Source: Devosia equisanguinis
Lineage (GTDB): Bacteria > Pseudomonadota > Alphaproteobacteria > Rhizobiales > Hyphomicrobiaceae
NCBI GenBank assembly: GCA_945901835.1
Contig: CAMDMH010000080.1
Location: forward strand, 1 to 9,281
Length of the DNA stretch: 9,281 nucleotides
Reading direction: 5' to 3'
Below, piece after piece: positions 1-6,361 of this stretch (positions are counted from its first letter, which is position 1; each line of letters opens with the position of its first letter). Under the pieces are notes generated by a model that was given only the letters and a program-made list of their open reading frames with translations, was not told the origin of the DNA and did not search any database. The translations under genes and the position numbers were made by a program.

Positions 1-127
1 GACACCCTCCGGACCGCCCGTCTTTTGGGACTTTAGAATTAGGTTGCGGGCGGCGGGCGTTTGCAGTTCCTTCGCGGCCGCAACCCCGAGCTTCATCGAT
101 CCGAACGAAGCGTAACCTCGAAAAGAT
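1..127. other. eutA upstream leader, no gene supported
   Basis: No convincing gene lies in this stretch. On the + strand, frame 1 stops at 34-36 and frame 2 stops at 113-115; the translated tail of frame 2 resembles nothing I know. On the - strand a frame is open from an ATG at 96 to the window edge (32 codons), but it lacks a Shine-Dalgarno and a recognisable product. TAGAAT at 34-39 matches five of six bases of a sigma-70 -10 box, without a good -35 partner, so it is only a weak promoter candidate. An 8-bp inverted repeat is listed separately. The B12-box of cobalamin riboswitches (GCCACTG) is not present. Confidence 0.5.
42..85. repeat. 8-bp inverted repeat upstream of eutA
   Basis: GGTTGCGG at 42-49 is the exact reverse complement of CCGCAACC at 78-85, with a 28-base loop. 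It starts 3 bases after the weak -10-like TAGAAT and ends 42 bases before the eutA ATG, so it could be a structured 5' leader or an operator. There is no T-tract, so an intrinsic terminator is unlikely. An 8-bp match at this spacing can occur by chance in GC-rich DNA. Confidence 0.35.
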
Positions 128-1786
128 ATGGCGCGCGACAAGTTCTCAAAAGCGTCCGGCAGCAAGAAGACCGGCGCAGTGTTCGGCCATTCCATCGCCG
201 ATCACGCGCTCGGCGCGCTGGTCGCGCATGTCCATGCGCCCGGCGAGGACCACGACCACGATCACGACCACGACGGTATGGATCTCCTGCCGGGGGGCGC
301 GGCCGACGATGTCGTGCTCACCAGCATCGGCATCGACATCGGCTCCTCGGGCACGCAAGTCGCGTTCGCGCGACTGACGTTGGAGCGCGGCGCAGGAAAC
401 ACGGATGTCGCGCGGCTCATCACGCGACGCCGCGAGACGCTCTATCAGTCGCCGATCTACCTGACGCCCTATCTCGCGGGAAACAGCGTCGACGGCGCAG
501 CGCTGGGCGCACTGATCGACCACGCTTTCGCGGGCGCTGGGCTTACCGCCGACGCCATCGACTGCGGCGTGGTCATCCTGACGGGTGCTGCACGCGAGCG
601 GGACAACGCCGAGGCCATCGGATCGCTGCTCGCCGAGACGTGCGGCGACATCGTTTCGGCGTCCGCGGGACATCACATGGAGGCGCGGCTGGCAGCTTTC
701 GGCTCGGGCGCTGCGGCACGGTCGGCCGAGTTCGGCCAGCGATTTCTCAACGTCGACATCGGTGGCGCGACGACGAAGCTCGCGATCTGTGAGAACGGTG
801 ACGTGATCGCAACGGCGGCACTCGCGATCGGCGGCCGCCTCGTCGCCACGTCGAAGGACGATTCCATCATCAGGCTGGAGCCGTGGGGGCGGAAACATGC
901 GGCGCAGGCGGGCTTCGCATGGGAACCGGACGGGTGCGCGACTTGGCCTGAGAGACAGGCTGTCGCACGCGCGATGGCCGACCTGCTCGTTGCGGCCATC
1001 ACGGGAAAGCTCGCCCCGGAAGCGTCCGCCGCCCTGCATCTGACGGAGCCACTGCCGGGCTTGGACGGCATCGACGGGATCATCGTGTCGGGCGGCGTCG
1101 GCGAGTACGTCTACGGGCGGGAGACGCGCAGCTTCGGCGACCTCGGTCTGCCGCTGGGGCGGGCGCTCGCGGGGTTGATCGACCGCGGCGCGCTGCCGTG
1201 GCCGCTGATCCCGGCAGCAGAATGCATCCGCGCGACGGTGCTGGGGGCGTCGTCGTTCAGCGTGCAACTCAGCGGCCGCACGGGTTGCATCACCTCCCCC
1301 GCCGATCTGCTACCGCGGCGGAACATGCCGGTCGTGACGATCGATGTGAGTGAACCCGGCGACTTCGATCCCGCAGCCATTGCGTCGCAGATCGTGCGTG
1401 CCTCAGCGGGTCTCGATCTCGAAGCTGCGGATGGGGAGACGGCGCCGGTGCTCGCCGTTCGATGGACCGGCATGCCGGAACACAGCCGATTGGCGGCCCT
1501 GGCGACAGGCGTGAAACGCGGCTTCAGTGGGCGTATCGCGGCGGGCCTGCCGCTCTATGTCATCGTCGACGGCGATATCGCGGCCTCGCTCGGCGCGATC
1601 CTCAGGGACGAGGCGGGCATCGCCAGCGAGTTGCTGGTGCTCGACGGTATAGGCCTTTCGGCATTCGATTTCGTCGATCTCGGGCGGATCCGCCTGCCGT
1701 CCGGCACGGTCCCCGTGACCATCAAGACCCTGGTATTCCCCGGCGAACGGGAGCAAAAGGCGCGTCGGGTTCCGCACTCGCGCTGA
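128..1786 (+). CDS. eutA: Ethanolamine ammonia-lyase reactivating factor EutA
   Basis: EutA is the ATP-dependent reactivase of adenosylcobalamin-dependent ethanolamine ammonia-lyase (EutBC): it releases damaged cobalamin so that intact cofactor can bind. The 552-residue protein has an actin/Hsp70-like ATPase fold. Visible motifs are phosphate-1 loop GIDIGSSGTQVAF (residues 68-80), phosphate-2 loop NVDIGGATTKLAI (208-220) and the adenosine-type motif IIVSGGVGEYV (318-328). The end, GTVPVTIKTLVFPG (526-539), matches the end of E. coli EutA, which is about 467 residues long. The excess here is mainly an N-terminal extension of roughly 60 residues, basic at first and then His-rich, with an alternating Asp-His repeat at 41-49. 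The start is the only reasonable ATG; its ribosome site (CGAAAAG) is weak, and the next in-frame ATG (residue 51) would remove the His tract but keep the ATPase core. The MFS gene follows after 29 bases, suggesting co-transcription. eutB and eutC are not in the window. Confidence 0.93.
   Translation: MARDKFSKASGSKKTGAVFGHSIADHALGALVAHVHAPGEDHDHDHDHDGMDLLPGGAADDVVLTSIGIDIGSSGTQVAFARLTLERGAGNTDVARLITRRRETLYQSPIYLTPYLAGNSVDGAALGALIDHAFAGAGLTADAIDCGVVILTGAARERDNAEAIGSLLAETCGDIVSASAGHHMEARLAAFGSGAAARSAEFGQRFLNVDIGGATTKLAICENGDVIATAALAIGGRLVATSKDDSIIRLEPWGRKHAAQAGFAWEPDGCATWPERQAVARAMADLLVAAITGKLAPEASAALHLTEPLPGLDGIDGIIVSGGVGEYVYGRETRSFGDLGLPLGRALAGLIDRGALPWPLIPAAECIRATVLGASSFSVQLSGRTGCITSPADLLPRRNMPVVTIDVSEPGDFDPAAIASQIVRASAGLDLEAADGETAPVLAVRWTGMPEHSRLAALATGVKRGFSGRIAAGLPLYVIVDGDIAASLGAILRDEAGIASELLVLDGIGLSAFDFVDLGRIRLPSGTVPVTIKTLVFPGEREQKARRVPHSR
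248..274 (+). repeat. Hexamer repeat encoding a (DH)4D tract in EutA
   Basis: Four tandem copies of GAYCAC (GACCAC, GACCAC, GATCAC, GACCAC) followed by GAC encode Asp-His alternation at residues 41-49. With His21, His26, His34 and His36 just before, this is a compact His cluster typical of metal-binding tails. Tandem hexamers can expand or contract by slippage without breaking the frame, so tract length may vary between strains. Confidence 0.8.
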
Positions 1787-1792
1787 GCGAGT
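1776..1792 (+). other. Small hairpin across the eutA stop codon
   Basis: ACTCGC (1776-1781) and GCGAGT (1787-1792) are perfect complements around a 5-base loop that contains the TGA stop of eutA. It lies 11 bases before the Shine-Dalgarno of the MFS gene. With no T-run after it, it is not a standard terminator. It could modulate coupling or mRNA stability, or be fortuitous. Confidence 0.3.
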
Positions 1793-1803
1793 CGAGGCTC
1801 GCC

Positions 1804-1810
1804 AGGGAGG
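1804..1810 (+). promoter_or_regulatory. Shine-Dalgarno of the MFS gene
   Basis: AGGGAGG ends 5 bases before the ATG at 1816. It fixes this start over the much longer open frame that reads back into eutA in another frame. Confidence 0.85.
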
Positions 1811-1815
1811 CTTTG

Positions 1816-3033
1816 ATGAGCACGATGCCGGCGCCGGAGCGCCTCAGCCGCGACAATCGCATTCTCGGCGTGATCGGCATCGGTCACGGCATGAGCCATC
1901 TATACTACCTCGTGCTCGCGCCGCTGTTCCCGCATCTGCGTGACGCATTCGGCGTGAGCTATGCCGAGCTCGGCCTGGCGCTCGCGATCATGCCGCTGAC
2001 ATCGGCCTTCCTGCAGGTGCCGATCGGCTTCCTGGTCGACCGGGTCGGCGCGAAGTTCATGCTGATGGGCGGGCTCGTCGTCGCCGCGGCGTCGACGACG
2101 CTGATGGGCTTCTGCACCAGCTACTGGCAGCTCATCGCGCTGTGCATCGCATCGGGTGCGGGCAACGCCGTGTTCCATCCGACCGACTACTCGATCCTCA
2201 ATTCGTCGATCAGTCCCGACCGCATGGGCCGCGCATTCTCGCTTCACACGTTCTCGGGCCAACTCGGCAGCGCGGCCGCCCCGGTCGTGATGATCGCGCT
2301 GACCCAGGTGCTGGGCTGGCGCATGGCGCTGGTCGCGGTCGGCCTCGCGGGATTTGCAGCGCTCGCGCTCGTCGTCTCGCAGTGGGGGGTGATGCGCGAG
2401 GACCTGTCGAAACCCGTGGGGAAGAGTAGTGAGAAAGCGAAAGGCGTGAACGTCGCAGACGCCCTGACGCTCGTCCTTTCGCCGCCCATGCTGATGTTCT
2501 TTCTGTTCTTCACCGTGCTGTCGATGATGCAGACGGGGATGCAGGCGTTCGCAGCGACCGCGCTCGTCGCGCTCCACGATACGCCGCTGACGACGGCGAA
2601 CTTCGCGCTGTCGGCTTTCCTGTTCGCATCGGCGGCCGGTGTTCTGATCGGCGGCGAACTCTCCGACCGCACCTCGCGCCACGACCTCATCGCAGCGATC
2701 GTGTTTGCGATGTCCGCCGTGATCGCGCTGGCGCTCGGTTGGTTCAACATGCCGGCAGCGTTGGTTTTCGCTGCGATGGTGCTGATGGGCCTGGGCCAAG
2801 GCGCGACACGGCCCGCACGCGACATGATGCTTCGTGCAGCGACCCCGAAGGGCGCGACCGGCTCCGTGTTCGGGTTCGTCACGTCGGGCATCGCAGTCGG
2901 CAGCGCGCTGGCGCCGATCCCGCTGGGCTGGCTGATCGACATCGGCCGGCCCATGTGGGTGTTCTACGCGCTGGCAGGTTTCATGGGCGTGGCGATCGCC
3001 GCGATGGCCGCGCAGAAGGCGCTCTCCAGGTAA
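1816..3033 (+). CDS. MFS transporter, substrate unknown
   Basis: This 405-residue protein is a major facilitator superfamily secondary transporter of the inner membrane, with about 12 predicted helices in two bundles. The inter-bundle loop (about 203-220) is charged and lysine-rich (KSSEKAKG at 213-220). The loop between helices 2 and 3 carries the MFS signature A, GFLVDRVGAK (71-80). Other marked stretches are GIGHGMSHLYYLVLAPLFPH in helix 1 (21-40), GAGNAVFHPTDYSILNSS (114-131), reminiscent of the fosmidomycin-resistance (Fsr-like) branch, and the C-terminal GLGQGATRPARDMMLR (335-350). The start is set by an AGGGAGG site 5 bases upstream, 29 bases after eutA. Position behind eutA suggests a role in ethanolamine or related metabolism, but residues alone do not give the substrate. 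It could equally export a metabolite or drug. Confidence 0.9.
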   Translation: MSTMPAPERLSRDNRILGVIGIGHGMSHLYYLVLAPLFPHLRDAFGVSYAELGLALAIMPLTSAFLQVPIGFLVDRVGAKFMLMGGLVVAAASTTLMGFCTSYWQLIALCIASGAGNAVFHPTDYSILNSSISPDRMGRAFSLHTFSGQLGSAAAPVVMIALTQVLGWRMALVAVGLAGFAALALVVSQWGVMREDLSKPVGKSSEKAKGVNVADALTLVLSPPMLMFFLFFTVLSMMQTGMQAFAATALVALHDTPLTTANFALSAFLFASAAGVLIGGELSDRTSRHDLIAAIVFAMSAVIALALGWFNMPAALVFAAMVLMGLGQGATRPARDMMLRAATPKGATGSVFGFVTSGIAVGSALAPIPLGWLIDIGRPMWVFYALAGFMGVAIAAMAAQKALSR

Positions 3034-3052
3034 TTCTCTGGACAGTCCGCAC

Positions 3053-3697
3053 TCACCCCGGCCGCTTATGCCGGCGCGGCTTGATGATGCGTGGCCCCAG
3101 CAGCTCGGGGCCGCGCTCGAGCTTGCGGGCGAGAAACACCGCCGCGTCGATTTTCTGGAAGCTGCGCTTGCGGTAGAACGTCAGCGCGTCCTCGTTGTTC
3201 TCGGCGACCTCCAGCACGACATGCGTGCAGCCGCGCAGGCGCGCGGCATGCTCGACCTGCTCGAGCATAAAGGAACCGACGCCGAAGCCGTGGTAGTCGG
3301 GATGCACCGCCAGTTCCTGCACGAACAACGGCCGCATGTCCCGGTCGTCGAAATAGCGGTGGTTGATCCAGCTGTCGGCGCCGACGATCTCGTAGGCGTA
3401 CTCGGCATACCCGATCAGCTCGCGCCGCTTGCCGCGCCGCGTCTCGAACACCAGCTGTTCCACGCCGTCCTCCTCGAAGATCTCGAGGAAGCTCTTCTTG
3501 AGCCGGGGCCGCTGATATTCGACGGTCTGCTTGTTCACGGTCCGGAAAACGAGCTTCAGAAATTCCCAGACCTTGTTGAGGTCGCGACGGTGCATGTGCC
3601 GCACGAAAAGCTCGAGCTCCGCCCCCTCCGCCGGCGTCGGCGGGCTGGGCGCTTCGAGGGCATCTTCGGGTTCGGGCGTGTCTTCAGTCTGGGTCAT
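3053..3697 (-). CDS. GNAT family N-acetyltransferase
   Basis: The 214-residue product is a probable acetyl-CoA-dependent acyltransferase of the GNAT superfamily; the acceptor cannot be told. The core at about 124-184 shows strand 4 plus motif A, VQELAVHPDYHGFGVG (126-141), whose HGFGVG supplies the pyrophosphate-binding loop, and motif B, NEDALTFYRKRSF (168-180), with the usual Asn and Tyr. The first 28 residues are acidic and proline-rich, probably disordered, and the end is basic (KPRRHKRPG, 206-214). I chose the ATG at 3697 because a GTG 32 codons upstream (3793) would add an Arg-rich, unconserved-looking leader. Neither start has a clear Shine-Dalgarno, so initiation may be weak or leaderless. 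The gene converges on the MFS gene with 19 bases between stops, and lies 115 bases after hdaA in the same direction. Confidence 0.85.
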   Translation of the reverse strand: MTQTEDTPEPEDALEAPSPPTPAEGAELELFVRHMHRRDLNKVWEFLKLVFRTVNKQTVEYQRPRLKKSFLEIFEEDGVEQLVFETRRGKRRELIGYAEYAYEIVGADSWINHRYFDDRDMRPLFVQELAVHPDYHGFGVGSFMLEQVEHAARLRGCTHVVLEVAENNEDALTFYRKRSFQKIDAAVFLARKLERGPELLGPRIIKPRRHKRPG

Positions 3698-3766
3698 GGG
3701 AGGGGAATAGCACCGCAAGGTGACGGGGTGTAGTGCGCGCGTGGCATGCGCCGATCCGCGCCCGTT

Positions 3767-3790
3767 TCCCCTTCCTTCCCTGGAAAGGGA
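3767..3790 (-). terminator. Stem-loop between hdaA and the GNAT gene
   Basis: On the - strand TCCCTTTCC (3790-3782), a 6-base loop, and GGAAGGGGA (3775-3767) form a 9-bp stem with one G-U pair, starting 23 bases after the hdaA stop. The sequence after the stem is not T-rich, so termination would be inefficient or factor-dependent. It may instead protect the 3' end of the hdaA message. Partial separation of hdaA from the GNAT gene is the likely consequence. Confidence 0.4.
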
Positions 3791-3812
3791 CACTGGCTAC
3801 TTGCCGCTCCGC

Positions 3813-4502
3813 TCAAGTCTCCGGCTTGAATTCCAGGGCGTCCAGCACCTCGCGCGCCAGCGGGATGGTAACCAGCCGCCGTGCAGCCAGGGCTTGCCTG
3901 TCGAGTTCACGCACGAATTGCCGTGCGGCATCGGCCGAACGCTCCATCCGCGGAATCACATACTCGATGACCCGCGGGCCGACCTCGAGTTGCCGGTCGG
4001 ACATGAGCTTGACGAGCAGCGCGCGCAGAAGACCCTCGTCCGGCGGTTCGATCTTCGTCAGCGCCATGGCACGCAACCGCGACCTGAGATCCGGCAGCGT
4101 GATCTCGATCTCGCCCGGCAGCGCCCGCGCCGTGATCAGCAGCGCCAGCCGGCCCTCACGCGCCACGTTGAAAAGGTGGAAGAGGATGCGCTCGTCGCCG
4201 ATGCCTCGGTCGACGTCTTCCACCGCGATCGCGCCAGCATCGGTCGCTGCCTGCACGTCGCTCTCGGCGAGTGCCGCTCCGTCCACGCGCATGGCCTGCG
4301 ACAACGACCGCCAGACTTCCACGAGGTGGCTTTTGCCCGACCCTGCCGGTCCCGAGATGGCGTGCGCCCGCTGCGGCCAGCGTTCCCAGTCGTCGATGGT
4401 CGCAACTGCGGCTGCATTGACGGGGCTGACGAGAAAATCCTCGCGCCCGAGTGCAGCACGGAAATCCAGATCGAACGCCAACTGTCGCGGACGCGCTGTC
4501 AT
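3813..4502 (-). CDS. hdaA: HdaA, regulatory inactivator of DnaA
   Basis: The 229-residue protein matches the Hda/HdaA family: a DnaA-type AAA+ module without the DNA-binding domain. Bound to the DNA-loaded sliding clamp, Hda stimulates hydrolysis of DnaA-ATP and so prevents re-initiation of replication. The N-terminus has the clamp-binding motif QLAFDL (7-12), matching QLSLPL of E. coli Hda. Walker A is GPAGSGKSHL (51-60), and the Walker B region is AIAVEDVDRG (91-100), with Glu-Asp in place of Asp-Asp. LLITARALP (121-129) is the sensor 1 strand, and LPDLRSRLR (136-144) carries the box VII arginine finger. RSADAARQFVRELDR (188-202) aligns with the sensor 2 helix. The ATG lies 2 bases after the stop of the AI-2E gene, so translation is probably coupled. 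In rhizobia hdaA is commonly followed by ppk; here a GNAT gene follows. Confidence 0.9.
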   Translation of the reverse strand: MTARPRQLAFDLDFRAALGREDFLVSPVNAAAVATIDDWERWPQRAHAISGPAGSGKSHLVEVWRSLSQAMRVDGAALAESDVQAATDAGAIAVEDVDRGIGDERILFHLFNVAREGRLALLITARALPGEIEITLPDLRSRLRAMALTKIEPPDEGLLRALLVKLMSDRQLEVGPRVIEYVIPRMERSADAARQFVRELDRQALAARRLVTIPLAREVLDALEFKPET

Positions 4503-4504
4503 GA

Positions 4505-5635
4505 CTACGCCGAACCGTCCCTGGCACCTTTGCCGGCAATGCTGCCCGTCGGGCCGACATCCTGTCCGCCGGCTGCAGCCTTACCCCGATAGACCTCGCT
4601 GCCCAGATAGACCTCGAGGCCATGCCGCACAAGCACCGCGAATGCGGCCGCAAGCGGTACGGCCAGCAGCATTCCCACGAAGCCCATGGCATAGCTGAAG
4701 GCCATCAGCGCGAAGATCAGCCACAGCGGATGCAGACCGACCCGCGATCCCACGATCCTCGGCGACAGCACCGCGGTATCGAGCGCCATCCCGGCAACGA
4801 ACACGCCGGCCACGAGATACAGCGGCTCCGGATCGGGCCAGGCCTGAACGAGCATCGCAATCGCAGATACCATGAAACCCAGTGCCCAGCCCGCGAACGG
4901 CACGAAGCTCAGCAATCCCGTCGCCAGCCCGATCAGAAGGCCGTACCGCAACCCCACCAAGGAGAGCCCGACGGCATAGAACACGCCGAGGATCAGACAG
5001 ACGACGCCTTGGCCGCGAACGAACGCGCCGACGGCTGCATCCATCTCGCCGAAAAGCCGGCGGACCGTCGCAACCTTATCGCGCGGTATCCAGCCCTCGA
5101 CCCGTGCGACCATCGGATGCCAGTCGACCAGGAGATAGAACACGACAAGGGGCGTGATGAGGACGAGCCAAAGGAGATTGGCGACCGCCAGCCCCTTGGT
5201 CCACAGCGGCCCGGCAACCGCCGGCAGGATCGACGACCAGTCGATCTCCAGCCCAGCGAGCGATTTGTCGATGCCGGTCTTCACATCGCCGAAGCGGCTG
5301 CCGAGACGCTCCCTGGCCAAATCCTCGATCAGCGTCCTGATGCGGGCGATGCCAGCCGGCATCGTTTCTGCAAGCCCTTCCACCTGTGCGACCAGCGGCG
5401 GCACCAGGAACCACATCGCGAGCCCGAGCATCAGAACGATCAGCGCGACGACGACGGCCGACGCGGCCACCCGCGGGAGCCCTCGGCGCACCACCGCATC
5501 AGCGACCGGATTGAGCGCGTAGGCGAGGATCATGCCGACGATGAAGGGAAGAAGCACATCCTTGAGGATCGCGATGAACCCGAGCATCGCCACGCATGCC
5601 ACAAGCCAGAACACAAACTGCCGCTCGATCTTCAT
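4505..5635 (-). CDS. AI-2E family transporter (PerM-like)
   Basis: This 376-residue inner-membrane protein belongs to the AI-2E/PerM (YhhT-TqsA) family. Some members are linked to autoinducer-2 export and others to cation/proton exchange, so the substrate is open. About eight hydrophobic segments are visible: two at the N-terminus (about 7-42), one at 57-82, then a soluble stretch rich in Arg and Glu (about 83-145), and the rest at 150-340. Family signatures include VRGQGVVCLILGVFYAVGLS (206-225), GLLSFVPFAGWALGF (240-254) and LSPRIVGSRVGLHPLW (290-305). The start at 5635 is fixed by GGAGG six bases upstream; a GTG 18 codons earlier is less likely. The gene lies 69 bases after the phosphatidyltransferase and 2 bases before hdaA, and association with hdaA is common in alphaproteobacteria. 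The tail after 350 is Gly/Ala-rich and probably cytosolic. Confidence 0.9.
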   Translation of the reverse strand: MKIERQFVFWLVACVAMLGFIAILKDVLLPFIVGMILAYALNPVADAVVRRGLPRVAASAVVVALIVLMLGLAMWFLVPPLVAQVEGLAETMPAGIARIRTLIEDLARERLGSRFGDVKTGIDKSLAGLEIDWSSILPAVAGPLWTKGLAVANLLWLVLITPLVVFYLLVDWHPMVARVEGWIPRDKVATVRRLFGEMDAAVGAFVRGQGVVCLILGVFYAVGLSLVGLRYGLLIGLATGLLSFVPFAGWALGFMVSAIAMLVQAWPDPEPLYLVAGVFVAGMALDTAVLSPRIVGSRVGLHPLWLIFALMAFSYAMGFVGMLLAVPLAAAFAVLVRHGLEVYLGSEVYRGKAAAGGQDVGPTGSIAGKGARDGSA

Positions 5636-5641
5636 GACGTG

Positions 5642-5646
5642 CCTCC
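5642..5646 (-). promoter_or_regulatory. Shine-Dalgarno of the AI-2E gene beside a hairpin
   Basis: GGAGG on the - strand lies 6 bases before the ATG at 5635 and decides that start. Two bases upstream of it (5649-5661) the strand reads AAGGC-TAT-GCCTT, a 5-bp stem with a 3-base loop that could affect ribosome access or stabilise the 5' end of this segment. Confidence 0.75.
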
Positions 5647-5704
5647 AAAAGGCATAGCCTTCGCCTCCCATAACTCTCCGCGATGACACGACGTCGCTAT
5701 GACA

Positions 5705-6361
5705 CTAGTTGTTGGCCTGTTCGCTGCCTGTCATATGCCGGAACCAGGCCACAGTATAAGCCCCCAGCGAGGCGATCGTCAGAAGTCCCGTCACCACGAC
5801 GAGCCAATCGCGGAGCGAGCCCAGACCGAGCTTGAACCCCGTATCGGCCAGCACCAGCGAGGCCAGCACGAGTTGCGCGAAGGTATTGGCCTTGCTCACG
5901 ATGAGTGGCCGGATTCGCACCGGATGGTCCAGCAGCCAGGCGAGCATTACCCCGGTTATGATCAGAAGGTCCCGGGAAACCACGGCGATGACGAGCCACA
6001 ACGGCAGCTCGCCGAGCCAGCCCATAGCTACGAAAATGCACACGATCAGCAGTTTATCCGCGAGCGGATCGAGGTAGGCCCCGAGTTCGGTACGCAGATT
6101 GTAGCGCTTTGCGAGCCACCCATCGACCGCGTCGCTCAAACCCGCGATCACGAACAGAAAGAATGCCGTCTGATAACGCCCCGTCAGCAGCAGCCAGAAA
6201 ACCAGCGGCACGGAAAGAACACGGGCGAATGTGATGCAGTTCGGCACGTTGAGGGCCGGCGGTTGGCTGACCGCACCCTCCGTTTCCTGCAAGAGTGGCT
6301 CCTGCGGGGGCGCTGCCGACCGTGATCCCGGCCGATCGCCCGACTTTGCGTTGGGCTCCAT
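5705..6361 (-). CDS. CDP-alcohol phosphatidyltransferase (PgsA/Cls-like)
   Basis: The 218-residue integral membrane enzyme should move a phosphatidyl group from CDP-diacylglycerol to an alcohol. The family signature is present at 77-102: D77, D80-G81, A84, G94, D98 and D102 (DAVDGWLAKRYNL, then GAYLDPLADK), the aspartates that bind metal and catalyse. The usual Arg after A84 is Lys85. The opening NVPNCITFARVLSVP (38-52) and the order of about five or six helices resemble phosphatidylglycerophosphate synthase PgsA and the bacterial relatives of eukaryotic-type cardiolipin synthase. The acceptor could thus be glycerol-3-phosphate or phosphatidylglycerol, and I give no symbol. A polar extension of about 37 residues precedes the core. 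The ATG at 6361 has AGGGAGGAAG upstream, with GGAGG 12 bases away (longer than ideal) and AGGAAG 9 away. The gene is third from the hdaA end of the cluster, 230 bases after the DUF2066 gene. Confidence 0.88.
   Translation of the reverse strand: MEPNAKSGDRPGSRSAAPPQEPLLQETEGAVSQPPALNVPNCITFARVLSVPLVFWLLLTGRYQTAFFLFVIAGLSDAVDGWLAKRYNLRTELGAYLDPLADKLLIVCIFVAMGWLGELPLWLVIAVVSRDLLIITGVMLAWLLDHPVRIRPLIVSKANTFAQLVLASLVLADTGFKLGLGSLRDWLVVVTGLLTIASLGAYTVAWFRHMTGSEQANN

Noticed and set aside
1..96. Open - strand frame from ATG at 96 to the window edge (MKLGVAAAKELQTPAARN...)
   Set aside because: Only 32 codons, no Shine-Dalgarno, no recognisable family. It could be the start of a divergent gene, but sequence beyond the edge is needed.
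1..127. Cobalamin riboswitch ahead of eutA
   Set aside because: No GCCACTG B12 box and the leader is too short in the window for the full aptamer.
146..1267. Long - strand open frame opposite eutA
   Set aside because: Antisense to a well-conserved gene; Arg-rich composition typical of GC-rich shadow frames.
1775..1787. 13-base match CACTCGCGCTGAG repeated at 6785-6797
   Set aside because: Both copies lie in coding sequence with different flanks; a single short GC-rich match is expected by chance.
3034..3052. Bidirectional terminator between the convergent MFS and GNAT genes
   Set aside because: The 19-base gap contains no stem longer than 4 bp and no T-run.
3068..3733. 221-codon + strand frame opposite the GNAT gene
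   Set aside because: The GNAT frame carries acetyl-CoA motifs; this one has none.
4622..5686. 354-codon + strand frame opposite the AI-2E gene
   Set aside because: His/Arg/Gln-rich translation with no domain, antisense to a gene with full family signatures.
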